A DNA stretch of 61,731 bases from NCBI GenBank assembly GCA_902765735.1, contig CACXBB010000005.1:51357-113087 (forward strand), written 5' to 3'. The position numbers were made by a program, and so were the translations under genes. Below the pieces are notes generated by a model that worked only from the letters and a program-made list of their open reading frames with translations, did not search any database and was not told the origin of the DNA. Shown piece after piece: positions 43,162 through 51,606 of the stretch. Position 1 is the first letter of the stretch, and the number at the start of each line of letters is the position of its first letter. The DNA comes from an uncultured Eubacteriales bacterium (GTDB lineage Bacteria; Bacillota; Clostridia; Christensenellales; Aristaeellaceae).

Positions 43162-44472
43162 TTACTCCACGACGGCGCGAATCAGCGGCCGCGCCTCCGG
43201 CTTTTCATCCCCGATGACGATGGACTGCCTGATCAGCGCGGCGGCCCCCGCCTGATCGGAGCCGTCCCCGGCGTGCAGCGTGCACAGCGGATCGCCCTTC
43301 TTCACCTTATCGCCCACGCGCACCTTCATCACCAGGCCCACAGACAGGTCCAGCACGTCGGTCTTGTGCAGCCTGCCCGCGCCCAGCAGCCGGGCGGCGT
43401 TGCCGATGTCGCTGGTGGTCATGCCGGTGACGTAGCCGTCCCGGTCGGCCGCCACGTCCACGAGATACTTCGCCTTGGGCAGCAGCGATGTGTCATACGC
43501 CACCCTCGCATCGCCACCCTGGGCCTCGATCATCTCGGAGAACTTTTTGAGGCCCTCGCCGCTTTCGATCTTTGTCTCCAGCATGGCGATGCCCTCGGGG
43601 ACGTCCTTCACCACGCCCGCGTTTCTGAGGATGTGGGCCCCGAGGGTCAGCGACACGGCCTTCAGGTCGCCCTGCACGCGCCCGGCCAGCACGTCGATGG
43701 CCTCCTCGACCTCCAGCGCGTTGCCGATGTAGTTGCCCAGGGGCTGGTCCATGTCGGTGATCAGCGCGGAGAACTTCTTGCCGCTCATGTTGCCGATGCG
43801 CACCATGGTCTCGGCGAGCTGCCGGGACTTCTCCTCGGTGTCCATGATGGCCCCGGAGCCGGCCTTGACGTCCAGCACCACCACGTCGCAACCCGCCGCC
43901 AGCTTCTTGGAGAGTATCGAGGACACCACCAGCGGCAGGCAGTCCACCGTGGCGGTCACGTCCCGCAGGGCGTAGAGCACCTTGTCTGCGGGGGCCAGCT
44001 CGGCGGTCTGGCCGATGATGGCGCAGCCCACCCGGTTGACCTGGGCCTTGAAGGCGTCGATGTCCCGGTCGATGGACAGCCCGGGGATGGACTCCAGCTT
44101 GTCCAGCGTGCCGCCGGTGAAGCCCAGCCCGCGGCCGGACATCTTGGCCATCTTCACGCCGCAGCAGGCCACCAGGGGCACCAGGATCAGGGACGTGGTG
44201 TCGCCCACGCCGCCGGTGGAGTGCTTGTCGGCCTTCACGCCCACGATGTCCGAAAGGTCCAGCGTGTCGCCGGAGTGGGCCATGGCCATGGTGAGGTCGT
44301 AGGTCTCCTGATCGTCCATGCCGTTGATGCAGATGGCCATCAGCAGCGCGGAGGTCTGATAGTCGGCAAAGCCGCCGTCCACCACGCCCTGCACGAAGGC
44401 CTTGATCTCCTGTTCGGACAGTTTGCCGCCGAACCGCTTCTTGCGGATGATATCACAGGGATTCATGTTCAT
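43162..44472 (-). CDS. pdp: Pyrimidine-nucleoside phosphorylase
   Basis: A 436-residue enzyme that splits thymidine, deoxyuridine and uridine with phosphate to free base and (deoxy)ribose-1-phosphate. KHSTGGVGDTTSL (about 80-92) is the phosphate-binding signature, MSGRGLGFTGGTLDKLE the substrate block, and a C-terminal biotinyl-like domain (KVRVGDKVKKGDPL) is present. The start at 44472 overlaps the upstream gene's stop (ATGA), replacing a ribosome site. Sirtuin, glycosylase and phosphorylase in one operon suggest nucleoside and base salvage. Confidence 0.93.
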   Translation of the reverse strand: MNMNPCDIIRKKRFGGKLSEQEIKAFVQGVVDGGFADYQTSALLMAICINGMDDQETYDLTMAMAHSGDTLDLSDIVGVKADKHSTGGVGDTTSLILVPLVACCGVKMAKMSGRGLGFTGGTLDKLESIPGLSIDRDIDAFKAQVNRVGCAIIGQTAELAPADKVLYALRDVTATVDCLPLVVSSILSKKLAAGCDVVVLDVKAGSGAIMDTEEKSRQLAETMVRIGNMSGKKFSALITDMDQPLGNYIGNALEVEEAIDVLAGRVQGDLKAVSLTLGAHILRNAGVVKDVPEGIAMLETKIESGEGLKKFSEMIEAQGGDARVAYDTSLLPKAKYLVDVAADRDGYVTGMTTSDIGNAARLLGAGRLHKTDVLDLSVGLVMKVRVGDKVKKGDPLCTLHAGDGSDQAGAAALIRQSIVIGDEKPEARPLIRAVVE

Positions 44473-44957
44473 AATATCAATGCCTGACGCCACTGCGCCA
44501 GCTTCCTTTCATAGGATAGGGTATATGCGGGGCTGGTGGAGGGCATCACCCGCCAGTCCAACCCTTCCAGATAGGCCTTGCCGGTCCGGGCGAACAGCCG
44601 GTGGGCCGTGCCGCCGTTGAACAGCACCCGCTCGATGCCGGGGCATTCCGAAAACAGCCTGCCGAAGTCGTTGAGCTCCGGCTGTCGTATGGCACTGTCC
44701 AGCGAGCCCTCCCGCTCGCAGGCGGTGAGGCTGTCCCACAGCGCCAGCCGGTTCTCCAGTATGAGCGCCCGCTTTTCATCGACGCTCCCGGGCAGGTTCG
44801 CCCCAAACACCTCCGAGAGTATGCGCCAGAAGGCGTTGCGCGGGTGGCCGTAGTAGAACCCGGCCTCAAGGGACGCCACGCTGGGCATGGAGCCGAGGAT
44901 GAGTATCCGGGCGTCGGGCCGCGCCACCGGGGGAAAGGCGACGATCCGTCCGCTCAC
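44469..44957 (-). CDS. DNA-deoxyinosine/uracil glycosylase (UDG family 6, HDG-like)
   Basis: A 162-residue DNA glycosylase. RILILGSMPSVASLEAGFYY and GHPRNAFW match the family 6 motif 1, and VMPSTSPAYT the C-terminal loop. It removes deaminated bases (hypoxanthine, possibly uracil). The start is a GTG at 44957 overlapping the sirtuin's stop; the stop overlaps the phosphorylase start. The whole operon is therefore translationally coupled. Confidence 0.85.
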   Translation of the reverse strand: MSGRIVAFPPVARPDARILILGSMPSVASLEAGFYYGHPRNAFWRILSEVFGANLPGSVDEKRALILENRLALWDSLTACEREGSLDSAIRQPELNDFGRLFSECPGIERVLFNGGTAHRLFARTGKAYLEGLDWRVMPSTSPAYTLSYERKLAQWRQALIL

Positions 44958-45661
44958 AGCTCGGAGAAGACCTTGCCGATCTTCTCGTGGATCACCAGAT
45001 CGGCGCGGCTGTCCTGGGGCGTGGCGGACAGGTTCACCAGCACCAGCCGGTTGCCCCGGTACAGGTCCACCAGGCCCGCCGCCGGGTAGACGTTGAGCGA
45101 CGTGCCGCCGATGATGAGCATGTCCGCCTGGCTGATGGCGGCGCAGGCACCGTTGATGACGTCGTTGTCCAGGTTCTCGCCGTAGAGCACCACGTCCGGC
45201 TTGATGGTGCCGCCGCATTCGCACTTGGGCACGCTGTCGGCGTTCATGATGGCGTCCAGCCCGTAGAACTTGCCGCAGCGCATGCAGTAGTTGCGCAGCA
45301 CGCTGCCGTGGAGCTCGTAGACCTTCTTCGACCCCGCCGCCTGGTGGAGCCCGTCGATGTTCTGCGTGACCACCGCTAAAAGCCTGCCCTCTTCCTCCCA
45401 CTGGGCGAGCTTTTTGTGCGCCGCGTTGGGCTGGGCGTCGGGATAGATCATCTTGTCGCGGTAGAAGCGGTAGAATTCCTCGGGATTGCGCATGAAGAAG
45501 GGACGGCTGATGATGGTCTCCGGGGGATATTTGTACTTCATGTTGTACAGGCCGTCCTGCGAGCGGAAGTCCGGTATGCCGCTCTCCGTGGACACCCCCG
45601 CGCCGCCGAAAAACACGATGCGCTTCGATTCACTGACCCATTGCCTGAGCTGCTCGTTCAT
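44954..45661 (-). CDS. cobB: Sir2-family NAD-dependent protein deacylase
   Basis: A 235-residue sirtuin. FFGGAGVSTESGIPDFRS is the NAD loop, TQNIDGLH carries catalytic residues, ELHGS the active His, and CMRCG...CECGG the Zn ribbon; GTSLNVYPA closes the NAD site. It removes acyl groups from lysines, producing nicotinamide and O-acyl-ADP-ribose. It is the first gene of the four-gene operon. The start follows GGGAGTGATGTT. Confidence 0.94.
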   Translation of the reverse strand: MNEQLRQWVSESKRIVFFGGAGVSTESGIPDFRSQDGLYNMKYKYPPETIISRPFFMRNPEEFYRFYRDKMIYPDAQPNAAHKKLAQWEEEGRLLAVVTQNIDGLHQAAGSKKVYELHGSVLRNYCMRCGKFYGLDAIMNADSVPKCECGGTIKPDVVLYGENLDNDVINGACAAISQADMLIIGGTSLNVYPAAGLVDLYRGNRLVLVNLSATPQDSRADLVIHEKIGKVFSEL

Positions 45662-45723
45662 AACATCACTCCCTCACCTTATTTTAACATTTCGGGAGGG
45701 ATATGTCCAGAGCCAGGGGAAAA

Positions 45724-46047
45724 AAGAGTGGAGAGTGGAGAGTAAAGAGTGCAGTTTTGGTGGAAATCCTGCGGATTTCTTTGATATAGGGCTGCGACAG
45801 ATCGTATGTGTGCAGATGCCTTCCCCTTCAGGGGAAGGTGGCCGAGCGCAGCGAGGACGGAAGAGGTCGTCCCCCGTTTCCCGTGGGCGATGAGGGCATC
45901 GCCCCTACGGAATCTACGCCGTTGTAGGGGCGATGCCCTCATCGCCCGCCTGAAACACGGACCCGGACTGAACCAGTCACCTTCAATCAAACAAATCCCG
46001 TAGGGATTTGATCCAAAACTTCACTCTTCACTCTTCACTCTTCACTC
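45724..46047. repeat. Composite foldback repeat, AGAGTGGAG arms (copy 2) with nested units
   Basis: The left arm has tandem AGAGTGG units, then GTGCAGTTTTGGTGGAAATC. Inside are a CCTTCCCC/GGGGAAGG hairpin unit (45816-45870) and a GGGCGATGAGGGCATCGCCC inverted pair (45887-45952). The right arm is AAATCCCGTAGGGATTTGATC then CTTCACTC repeats, touching the cobS stop. Confidence 0.8.
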
Positions 46048-46773
46048 TCATATCACCGTCAGTGCGATCAGCGCGGCGCACTCGGCGACCGTCAGCGCAA
46101 ATCCCGCCACGTCGCCGGACACGCCCTTCAATGTGCGATAGACCCAGGTCATGGCCAGGGCGTAGGCGGCAGTTTCGACGAGCAGCGCCAAGGCGGGGCG
46201 TCCGAGCCACAGGGTGCAAACGATCACGCCGACAAGCCACATGCCAACCACCGCCATCCTCTGGGGCATGCGCCCCTCCATGCCGGCGTACTGGCTGTGG
46301 CCGATGGGCCGAAGCGTCAGCACCGCAAGCGCCGAGCCGCAGCGGGAGATCACGGGGATGAAGATCAGCGCCCGCAGGTCGCAAATGCCGTGCCGGGCGG
46401 CGTCGTAGCCAAACAGCGCGAGTACTGTAAGCCCCACCACGGCGTAGGCCCCGGTGTGGCTGTCCTTCAATATCTCCAGCCGCTTCTCCAGGGGCCGCCA
46501 GGACAGCATGGCGTCGCAGGTGTCCATGTAGCCGTCCAGGTGGATGAACCCCGTCAGCAGCCAGGGCAGCGCGACCATCAACGCCGCGGCGACCCCGGGC
46601 AACAGCCGCTGTCCGAGCCAGGCAAGCCCAGCCCACAACAGCCCGATCACCAGCCCCACCGCGGGCAGCGCGGCCAGCATCCAGTCCCGGGCGTCCTCGT
46701 CCCAGGGCCGCCAGGGGCAGGGGATCGCCGTGAACATCCCCAGCGCCATGAAAAACGCGCGGATCAGACGCAT
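46048..46773 (-). CDS. cobS: Adenosylcobinamide-GDP ribazoletransferase
   Basis: A 241-residue membrane protein with six to seven hydrophobic segments. It joins alpha-ribazole to adenosylcobinamide-GDP to give adenosylcobalamin. GFIHLDGYMDTCDAMLSW (about 75-92) is the family's acidic active-site block, and LKDSHTGAYAV follows. The start at 46773 follows AAGGGGGTTATGCC and overlaps the cobU end by ten bases. Confidence 0.93.
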   Translation of the reverse strand: MRLIRAFFMALGMFTAIPCPWRPWDEDARDWMLAALPAVGLVIGLLWAGLAWLGQRLLPGVAAALMVALPWLLTGFIHLDGYMDTCDAMLSWRPLEKRLEILKDSHTGAYAVVGLTVLALFGYDAARHGICDLRALIFIPVISRCGSALAVLTLRPIGHSQYAGMEGRMPQRMAVVGMWLVGVIVCTLWLGRPALALLVETAAYALAMTWVYRTLKGVSGDVAGFALTVAECAALIALTVI

Positions 46774-47297
46774 GGCATAACCCCCTTGTGAACGATCACC
46801 TGTCCGTGCACGACCTCCAGCACGTCGTCGCAGGCCGCGGCCAGCGCCCGGTCGATGCGCGCCAGTCCCCGGCGATAGGCCTCGGTCCAGTCGTCGTAGA
46901 GGTTGGCGTCGGAGTAGATGTAGTCCGACACCAGCACCGTCCTGGGCGCGCGGCGCACGAACTCCGTAAGCTCCCGGGCGATCTTCTCCGGCGCGCCGGG
47001 GTTCATGCCCGTATCGGTGAACATCTCGTTGGACAACAGCGCGGTCACGCTGTCCAGCAGAAAGGCCCCGGCGGGATCGGCCCGGTCCAGGCAGGAGAGT
47101 ATGTCCGCGCCGCACTCCAGCGTCTCAAACCCCCAGCCCGCGCGCTCCTGCCGGTGGCGGACGATCCGTGCGTCGTCCTCGCGATCCCGGGGGATCATGG
47201 TGGCCACGTAGTAAAGCGGCGTTCCCGCCGCCTTGGCGATGCGCTGGGCGTAGAAGGACTTGCCGTTCTTGCAGCCGCCGGAGATAAATGTGCTCAT
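46764..47297 (-). CDS. cobU: Adenosylcobinamide kinase / adenosylcobinamide-phosphate guanylyltransferase
   Basis: A 177-residue bifunctional enzyme that phosphorylates adenosylcobinamide and then adds GMP. The P-loop is SGGCKNGKS (about 6-14), and ATMIPRDREDDARIVRHRQER contains the guanylyl-acceptor His region. It is full length for the family, unlike the second CobU-like protein at 52011. It is 56 bases downstream of cobT. Confidence 0.93.
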   Translation of the reverse strand: MSTFISGGCKNGKSFYAQRIAKAAGTPLYYVATMIPRDREDDARIVRHRQERAGWGFETLECGADILSCLDRADPAGAFLLDSVTALLSNEMFTDTGMNPGAPEKIARELTEFVRRAPRTVLVSDYIYSDANLYDDWTEAYRRGLARIDRALAAACDDVLEVVHGQVIVHKGVMPCV

Positions 47298-47353
47298 AGG
47301 TCACGTTCCTTTGCCGATGCTTTCAGAGCTCCCGGACGCCATGAATGGCGTCC

Positions 47354-48451
47354 CTACGCCTCCCCCTGATACCGCTTGTTCGGGCGGATCTCGGCCAGAT
47401 AGTCGTCGTTGATGGCGGCCTCCTCGAAGGTGGCCATGTTGCGTATGACGCTCTGGGCCGCCGACATGATCTCAAAGGCGATGGGGCAGCCGCTGCCCTC
47501 GCCCAGCCGCATGTCGAGGTTGAGCATGGGCTGAAGTCCCATGGCGTCCATGGCCAGCATGTAGCCCTTCTCGCGGGAAGCGTGGGAGGGGAACATGTAC
47601 GCGGCGGCCGTCGGGCAGAGCCGGTACGCGCACAGCGCCGCCACCGCGGAGATGAAGCCGTCGATCACCACCGGCAGCCTCTGCGCCGCCGCGCCCAGGA
47701 ACGCGCCGCACATCGCCGCGATGTCGAAGCCCCCCACCTTGGCGATCACGTCGATGGGGTCCGCGGGGTCGGGCGCGTAGCGGGCGATGGCCTCGTCGAT
47801 CAGCCGCACCTTGCGCAGGTAGGCCTCGTCGTTGATGCCGGCCCCCCGGCTGACGGTGTCCGCCGCGGGCAGGTCCAAAAGGACACTCAGCACCGCCGAG
47901 GAGGTGGAGGTGTTGCCGATGCCCATCTCCCCGATGCCGACGACGTCCATGCCCTGTTGCTTCGCCAGCGCCGCGCGCTCCACGCCCACCAGCACGGCCC
48001 TCACGCATTCCTCCCGCGTCATGGCGGGCTCCCGGGCGAAGTTCTTCGTGCCGTGGGCCAGCTTGCGGTCGCAGACGCCGGGCTGTATGAAGTCGGCGTC
48101 GATGCCCACGTCCACCACGTCCAGCTCGGTGTGGAAGTGCTTCGCCAGCACCGCCACGCCGGTCAGTCCCCGGGTGAAGTTGATGGTCTGGGCCAGGGTC
48201 ACGCTCTGGGGCGCGCTGGCCACGCCCTCGTGGGCGATGCCGTTGTCCGACGCGAATATGATCACCCGGCGCTTCTCCATGGGGTTGAACACCTGTCCGG
48301 TGATCCCCGCCAGCTTCACGCTGATGTCCTCCAGCTTGCCCAGGCTGTGGGGCGGCTTCGCCAGGCTGTCCTGACGGGCGCGGGCGGCGTCCATGGCCCC
48401 CTGATCGGCGGGGACGATTTTCGAGAGTAAGGCGGTAAGTTCCTTTTCCAT
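47354..48451 (-). CDS. cobT: Nicotinate-nucleotide-dimethylbenzimidazole phosphoribosyltransferase
   Basis: A 365-residue CobT that makes the alpha-ribazole phosphate lower-ligand precursor. FASDNGIAHEGV, GEMGIGNTSTSSAV and the VIDGFISAVAAL block are typical. It is first of cobT-cobU-cobS; a short GGACGCC/GGCGTCC palindrome lies in the spacer to cobU. The start at 48451 follows GAGGAATGACACT. No cobalamin riboswitch was recognised upstream, where a repeat lies instead. Confidence 0.94.
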   Translation of the reverse strand: MEKELTALLSKIVPADQGAMDAARARQDSLAKPPHSLGKLEDISVKLAGITGQVFNPMEKRRVIIFASDNGIAHEGVASAPQSVTLAQTINFTRGLTGVAVLAKHFHTELDVVDVGIDADFIQPGVCDRKLAHGTKNFAREPAMTREECVRAVLVGVERAALAKQQGMDVVGIGEMGIGNTSTSSAVLSVLLDLPAADTVSRGAGINDEAYLRKVRLIDEAIARYAPDPADPIDVIAKVGGFDIAAMCGAFLGAAAQRLPVVIDGFISAVAALCAYRLCPTAAAYMFPSHASREKGYMLAMDAMGLQPMLNLDMRLGEGSGCPIAFEIMSAAQSVIRNMATFEEAAINDDYLAEIRPNKRYQGEA

Positions 48452-48469
48452 AGTGTCATTCCTCGTAAC

Positions 48470-48668
48470 AGTCATTAATTAGGAATTAGGAATGAGGAGT
48501 GAGGAATTATAGAATGCCGGAAGCCCGTCGTAGGGACGCCATACTTGGCGTCCGTTCAAGGCGAAACGGATTACGCGGACGCCAATAATGGCGTCCCTAC
48601 GGATGTCTTGCGCGACAACCGCTAGCCCAATTCCTAATTCCCAATTCCTAATTCCCAATTCCTAATTA
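48470..48668. repeat. Composite foldback repeat, AATTAGG arms (copy 1)
   Basis: The left arm consists of AATTAGG-type heptamers and ends ATTATAGAATGCCG. The middle is a GTAGGGACGCC/GGCGTCCCTAC inverted pair (48532-48602). The right arm is tandem CAATTCCTAATTCC. It ends at the stop codon of the NlpC/P60 gene. A relative lies at 51604-52000. Confidence 0.8.
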
Positions 48669-49142
48669 TCATAGATAGGCGCAGCCCAGCCGCCGCGCCC
48701 CGGTGCATTTTTCAAGATAGAAGCCCTCCAGTTCGCTGACGGTCACCTGATGCTTGGAGGACGAGGCGTGCACGAACATGTTCCCGCCCATGTAGAAGCC
48801 CACGTGGTCGCTGGGGTCCGAGTCGCGCACGGTGTCGAAGCACAGCATGTCCCCGGGCACCAACGCGTGCATCGCCACCGGACGCCCCAGGTTGTACAGC
48901 TCCTTGGCCGCGTGGGGCAGCTCCGGCAGACCCTCCCGGGCCGCGGCGAACAGCACCAGGCCCGAGCAGTCGAACCGGTCCGGCCCCGCGGTGTTGAACA
49001 CGTAGGGCTCCCCCAGGTGCTCAAGCGCCGTCATCACCATGCGCTCCCCCTGGGTCGGGCCGGTGAACAGCAGGGTGATCAGCACCAGGCACCCCGCCAG
49101 GCGGCGGGTGATGCAGTTAATCAAAAGGGCTTTTCTGCGCAT
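48669..49142 (-). CDS. NlpC/P60 peptidoglycan hydrolase
   Basis: A 157-residue exported cysteine peptidase. After the signal/anchor segment (about 12-32) the catalytic domain contains RFDCSGLVLF (Cys about 59), DHVGFYMGG (His about 113) and FVHAS. It cuts peptide stems of peptidoglycan. It is a minimal form with no SH3 or LysM domain. It follows the aldolase frame by 33 bases with GGAGACG as ribosome site. Confidence 0.9.
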   Translation of the reverse strand: MRRKALLINCITRRLAGCLVLITLLFTGPTQGERMVMTALEHLGEPYVFNTAGPDRFDCSGLVLFAAAREGLPELPHAAKELYNLGRPVAMHALVPGDMLCFDTVRDSDPSDHVGFYMGGNMFVHASSSKHQVTVSELEGFYLEKCTGARRLGCAYL

Positions 49143-49175
49143 AGGCGTCTCCTTGGTAACTATCCGGCGCGGAAA

Positions 49176-50255
49176 CTACTTCCCCGCCAGCGACTTGCGG
49201 TACTTTTCGCTCTCCCAGTTGGCGATGAACTGCTTGGCCTTTTCGCCCAGGGTGGACAGGGTATAGCCGTTTTCTTCGATGTTCTTGACGATGAACACGA
49301 TGGCGCACAGCGTCTCGGCGATCACCTGCGCCTTGGCCGCGGGCATGTTGAAGGTCACCGCGCCGGTGGCCGGGTCATAAAGCGCCATGCCCTCCCCGGG
49401 CGCGCCCGCCCCGAAGGCGAAGCTGCCGGTCAGAAACACCAGCTGGTCGGGATAGAGCGGGGACTCCAGCAGGAACTTCTCGGTGAACACGCCGGACTTC
49501 AGCGCCCCGGTCAGGTAGGGGCACTCCGCCGCGCACAGCCCGCCGCCCAGGTCCACAACCGACACCGCCGGGAAGCAGCCGTTTTCAAGCCCGAAGGCGC
49601 GGGCGATGCGGTCGTTGACGTCGGTGTGGATGCGCACGCATGCGTCGGGATCATCGGCGTGGGCGATCAGGCCGTGGTTCTGCATGAATATGGCGGCGGG
49701 ACGGCGGCCCGTCTCGGCCTCCACGCGCTTCAATTCGTCGCGGATGGAGAAGGTCAGCCGCGCGCCGGGATCGACGTAGGGCACCCAGCCCCAGGTGTAG
49801 TCCGCGCCCTCCAGCGCCTTCTTCGCGATCTCGGGCAGCTCCTTCGAGCAGGTGCACAGGTTGGCATACACGCTGTGGCTGTGGGCCACGTAGGTGTCCA
49901 GTATGGAGTGAAAGCCCGCCTCGACGGACGGCCGCAGCGCCGGCAGGCCCTCGATCACCCGGGTGTTGGCCTTCGCCTGTTCGCTGCCGGCCTTCTCAAC
50001 GTCCTCAAGCCCGGCGGGATTCGTGCCATTGTAGAATTTGCGCAGCGCCTCGTAGTCCAATACGGCGTAGGCTTTGTCGGGCCGGATGTCCTTTAGGCAG
50101 TAGCCCGACGCCTTGATGGCCATCAGCCCCTCCGCGAGCTTGGCCGAGGTGTTGCCGCCGCCGCCCTGCACGTAGTCCGCCCGCAGGCCCACCTCGGTGG
50201 AGACCCGGGTGAAATTCTCGAGCGCCCCGGCGTTGTCTTTAAAGAAATTGCCCAT
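49176..50255 (-). CDS. Class II aldolase/adducin family protein (internal start alternative)
   Basis: From the internal ATG at 50255 (GGAGGG nine bases upstream) the product has 359 residues. GGGGNTSAKL and the metal-binding HSHSVYANL and QNHGLIAH segments are family hallmarks; relatives cleave sugar phosphates such as rhamnulose- or fuculose-1-phosphate. The C-terminal half (VFLTGSFAFGAGAPG) is the extension seen in longer members. This is the more ordinary gene model if the missing TrmB stop codon is a recent loss. Confidence 0.5.
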   Translation of the reverse strand: MGNFFKDNAGALENFTRVSTEVGLRADYVQGGGGNTSAKLAEGLMAIKASGYCLKDIRPDKAYAVLDYEALRKFYNGTNPAGLEDVEKAGSEQAKANTRVIEGLPALRPSVEAGFHSILDTYVAHSHSVYANLCTCSKELPEIAKKALEGADYTWGWVPYVDPGARLTFSIRDELKRVEAETGRRPAAIFMQNHGLIAHADDPDACVRIHTDVNDRIARAFGLENGCFPAVSVVDLGGGLCAAECPYLTGALKSGVFTEKFLLESPLYPDQLVFLTGSFAFGAGAPGEGMALYDPATGAVTFNMPAAKAQVIAETLCAIVFIVKNIEENGYTLSTLGEKAKQFIANWESEKYRKSLAGK

Positions 50256-50924
50256 GTCTTTCATCCCTCCGTCGTTCATCCTTGCAATCATGAAGTGTAT
50301 CTTCTTGCCCTCGCGCATGTAGAGCATCTCGTGCTCGCTTAAATAGTTCGGCTCAAAGCCCGAGGCGTGCAGGTCGTCGGTCATGTAGACGACCTCGAAC
50401 CCCGCCTCCCGGAAGTAGCGCTTCGAGGCCGTGAAGAGCGCGTCGTCGTCGGTCTTGAACCAGATCTCGCCGCCGGGCTTCATGAACGCCCGGTATTGAT
50501 TGAGCTGCCGCGGATGGGTCAGCCGCCGCTTGTGGTGCTTGGCCCGCTCGTCCCAGGGGTTGGGGAAGCTGATGTAGATGCGCCCGATGCCGTCCTCAGC
50601 ACTGAAGGTGTCGTGGATCATCATGGCGTCCACCGCGGAGAACACGATGTTCTCCACCGGCATGTCGCCGTAGGCCGCGCGGACGTTGCGCACCGACACC
50701 GCCAGCACGTGCCGCACCTCGTCGATGGCGATGTAGTTGATCTCTTGATGCTCCCGGGCCATTTGCGCCGTGGCCACGCCCTTGCCGCAGCCGATCTCCA
50801 GGTGCACCGGCTGGTCCTTTTTGAAGAACCCCCGCCACCGGCCGATGTGGGTGGAGGGCTTGTCGATCATGAAGGGGCAGGCCGCCAGCTCGATCTCCGT
50901 CCAGGGCTTTCTGCGCATCCTCAT
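49176..50924 (-). CDS. trmB: TrmB tRNA m7G46 methyltransferase fused in frame to a class II aldolase domain
   Basis: One open frame of 582 codons. Residues 1-215 are TrmB: LEIGCGKGVAT is the SAM loop and FPNPWDERAKHHKRRL the catalytic signature; it methylates G46 of tRNA. TrmB would normally end near KIHFMIARMN, but there is no stop, and the frame runs on through MNDGGMKDMGNFFKD into a class II aldolase/adducin domain. An internal GGAGGG and ATG at 50255 allow separate translation of the second part. The start at 50924 overlaps the upstream gene's stop (ATGA). Whether one or two proteins are made is not decidable from sequence. Confidence 0.8.
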   Translation of the reverse strand: MRMRRKPWTEIELAACPFMIDKPSTHIGRWRGFFKKDQPVHLEIGCGKGVATAQMAREHQEINYIAIDEVRHVLAVSVRNVRAAYGDMPVENIVFSAVDAMMIHDTFSAEDGIGRIYISFPNPWDERAKHHKRRLTHPRQLNQYRAFMKPGGEIWFKTDDDALFTASKRYFREAGFEVVYMTDDLHASGFEPNYLSEHEMLYMREGKKIHFMIARMNDGGMKDMGNFFKDNAGALENFTRVSTEVGLRADYVQGGGGNTSAKLAEGLMAIKASGYCLKDIRPDKAYAVLDYEALRKFYNGTNPAGLEDVEKAGSEQAKANTRVIEGLPALRPSVEAGFHSILDTYVAHSHSVYANLCTCSKELPEIAKKALEGADYTWGWVPYVDPGARLTFSIRDELKRVEAETGRRPAAIFMQNHGLIAHADDPDACVRIHTDVNDRIARAFGLENGCFPAVSVVDLGGGLCAAECPYLTGALKSGVFTEKFLLESPLYPDQLVFLTGSFAFGAGAPGEGMALYDPATGAVTFNMPAAKAQVIAETLCAIVFIVKNIEENGYTLSTLGEKAKQFIANWESEKYRKSLAGK

Positions 50925-51196
50925 GGGGCGTCGTTCTCCCGGGGAACCACGGGATTCACCGGCGCGGCGGGGTCGTCCGGGTCGCCGTAGGGCATGCCCC
51001 TGGCGATCTTGTCGGCGTCCTCCGCCCGCTTCTTCATCACGTGTATCCAATACAAAAGCCCGATGCCGCCCAGGGTGGACACCACCCACAGGTCGACGCC
51101 CAGCCGGACGTTCCCCATGAACATCGCCATGAGCCCCGCCACGTACAATACGACGATCAGCAGGCTCAGCGCCGTACGGATGAAACTTCTGTTCAT
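50921..51196 (-). CDS. Small two-helix membrane protein
   Basis: A 91-residue protein with two membrane segments (about 8-30 and 36-53) and a polar Asp/Pro-rich C-terminus. No family was recognised. It overlaps trmB by four bases, so the two are coupled. The ribosome site is GGAGG. Confidence 0.7.
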   Translation of the reverse strand: MNRSFIRTALSLLIVVLYVAGLMAMFMGNVRLGVDLWVVSTLGGIGLLYWIHVMKKRAEDADKIARGMPYGDPDDPAAPVNPVVPRENDAP

Positions 51197-51324
51197 AGCA
51201 CATACCTCCGTAACATTGTGATATTCTATAAAAGAGGCGCTTTTCCCTGCCGAAAACGAAAATTTTCCTTGAAAGCCGGGGCAAATGGGGCTATACTGTT
51301 GCTGTACGAAGGGAGTGACGGCCC

Positions 51325-51606
51325 ATGCTGCCCATCGCGGAATTCGAGGCGCGGTTCAGGGATATCCTGGCGGCGCTGGACGACATTGCCGACGGCGAGG
51401 ACATGGAGGAGCTCAACGCCGAGTTCGAGGACGCGCTGTTCATGCTGTCGCAGATCGACCTCGGGGCCGACACCGCCCCCGAGGAATTTACGGACGCCCT
51501 GGACGAGTTCGACGCCCTCCGCGCCGACTACGCGCGCCTGCCCGCCGCCAAGGATGTCGCGGAGCGAATGGGGATGCTGATTGAATTTGCAAGGAAGAAC
51601 GGTTAG
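51325..51606 (+). CDS. Small acidic hypothetical protein
   Basis: A 93-residue, strongly acidic, helical protein (LDDIADGEDMEELNAEFEDA). It is cytoplasmic and was not recognised. GGGAG lies eleven bases before the start. A composite repeat begins at its stop codon. Confidence 0.65.
   Translation: MLPIAEFEARFRDILAALDDIADGEDMEELNAEFEDALFMLSQIDLGADTAPEEFTDALDEFDALRADYARLPAAKDVAERMGMLIEFARKNG

Noticed and set aside
42505-44487. Long plus-strand open frame over the CPBP and phosphorylase genes
   Set aside because: His/Gln/Arg-rich shadow of two clear minus-strand genes.
45800-46047. Intrinsic terminator or small gene between the sirtuin and cobS genes
   Set aside because: The hairpins belong to the nested repeat families and no T-run or start codon with ribosome site is present.
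48452-48668. Cobalamin riboswitch upstream of cobT
   Set aside because: The space is filled by a composite repeat; no B12-box-like conserved core was seen. None was seen before 52011 either.
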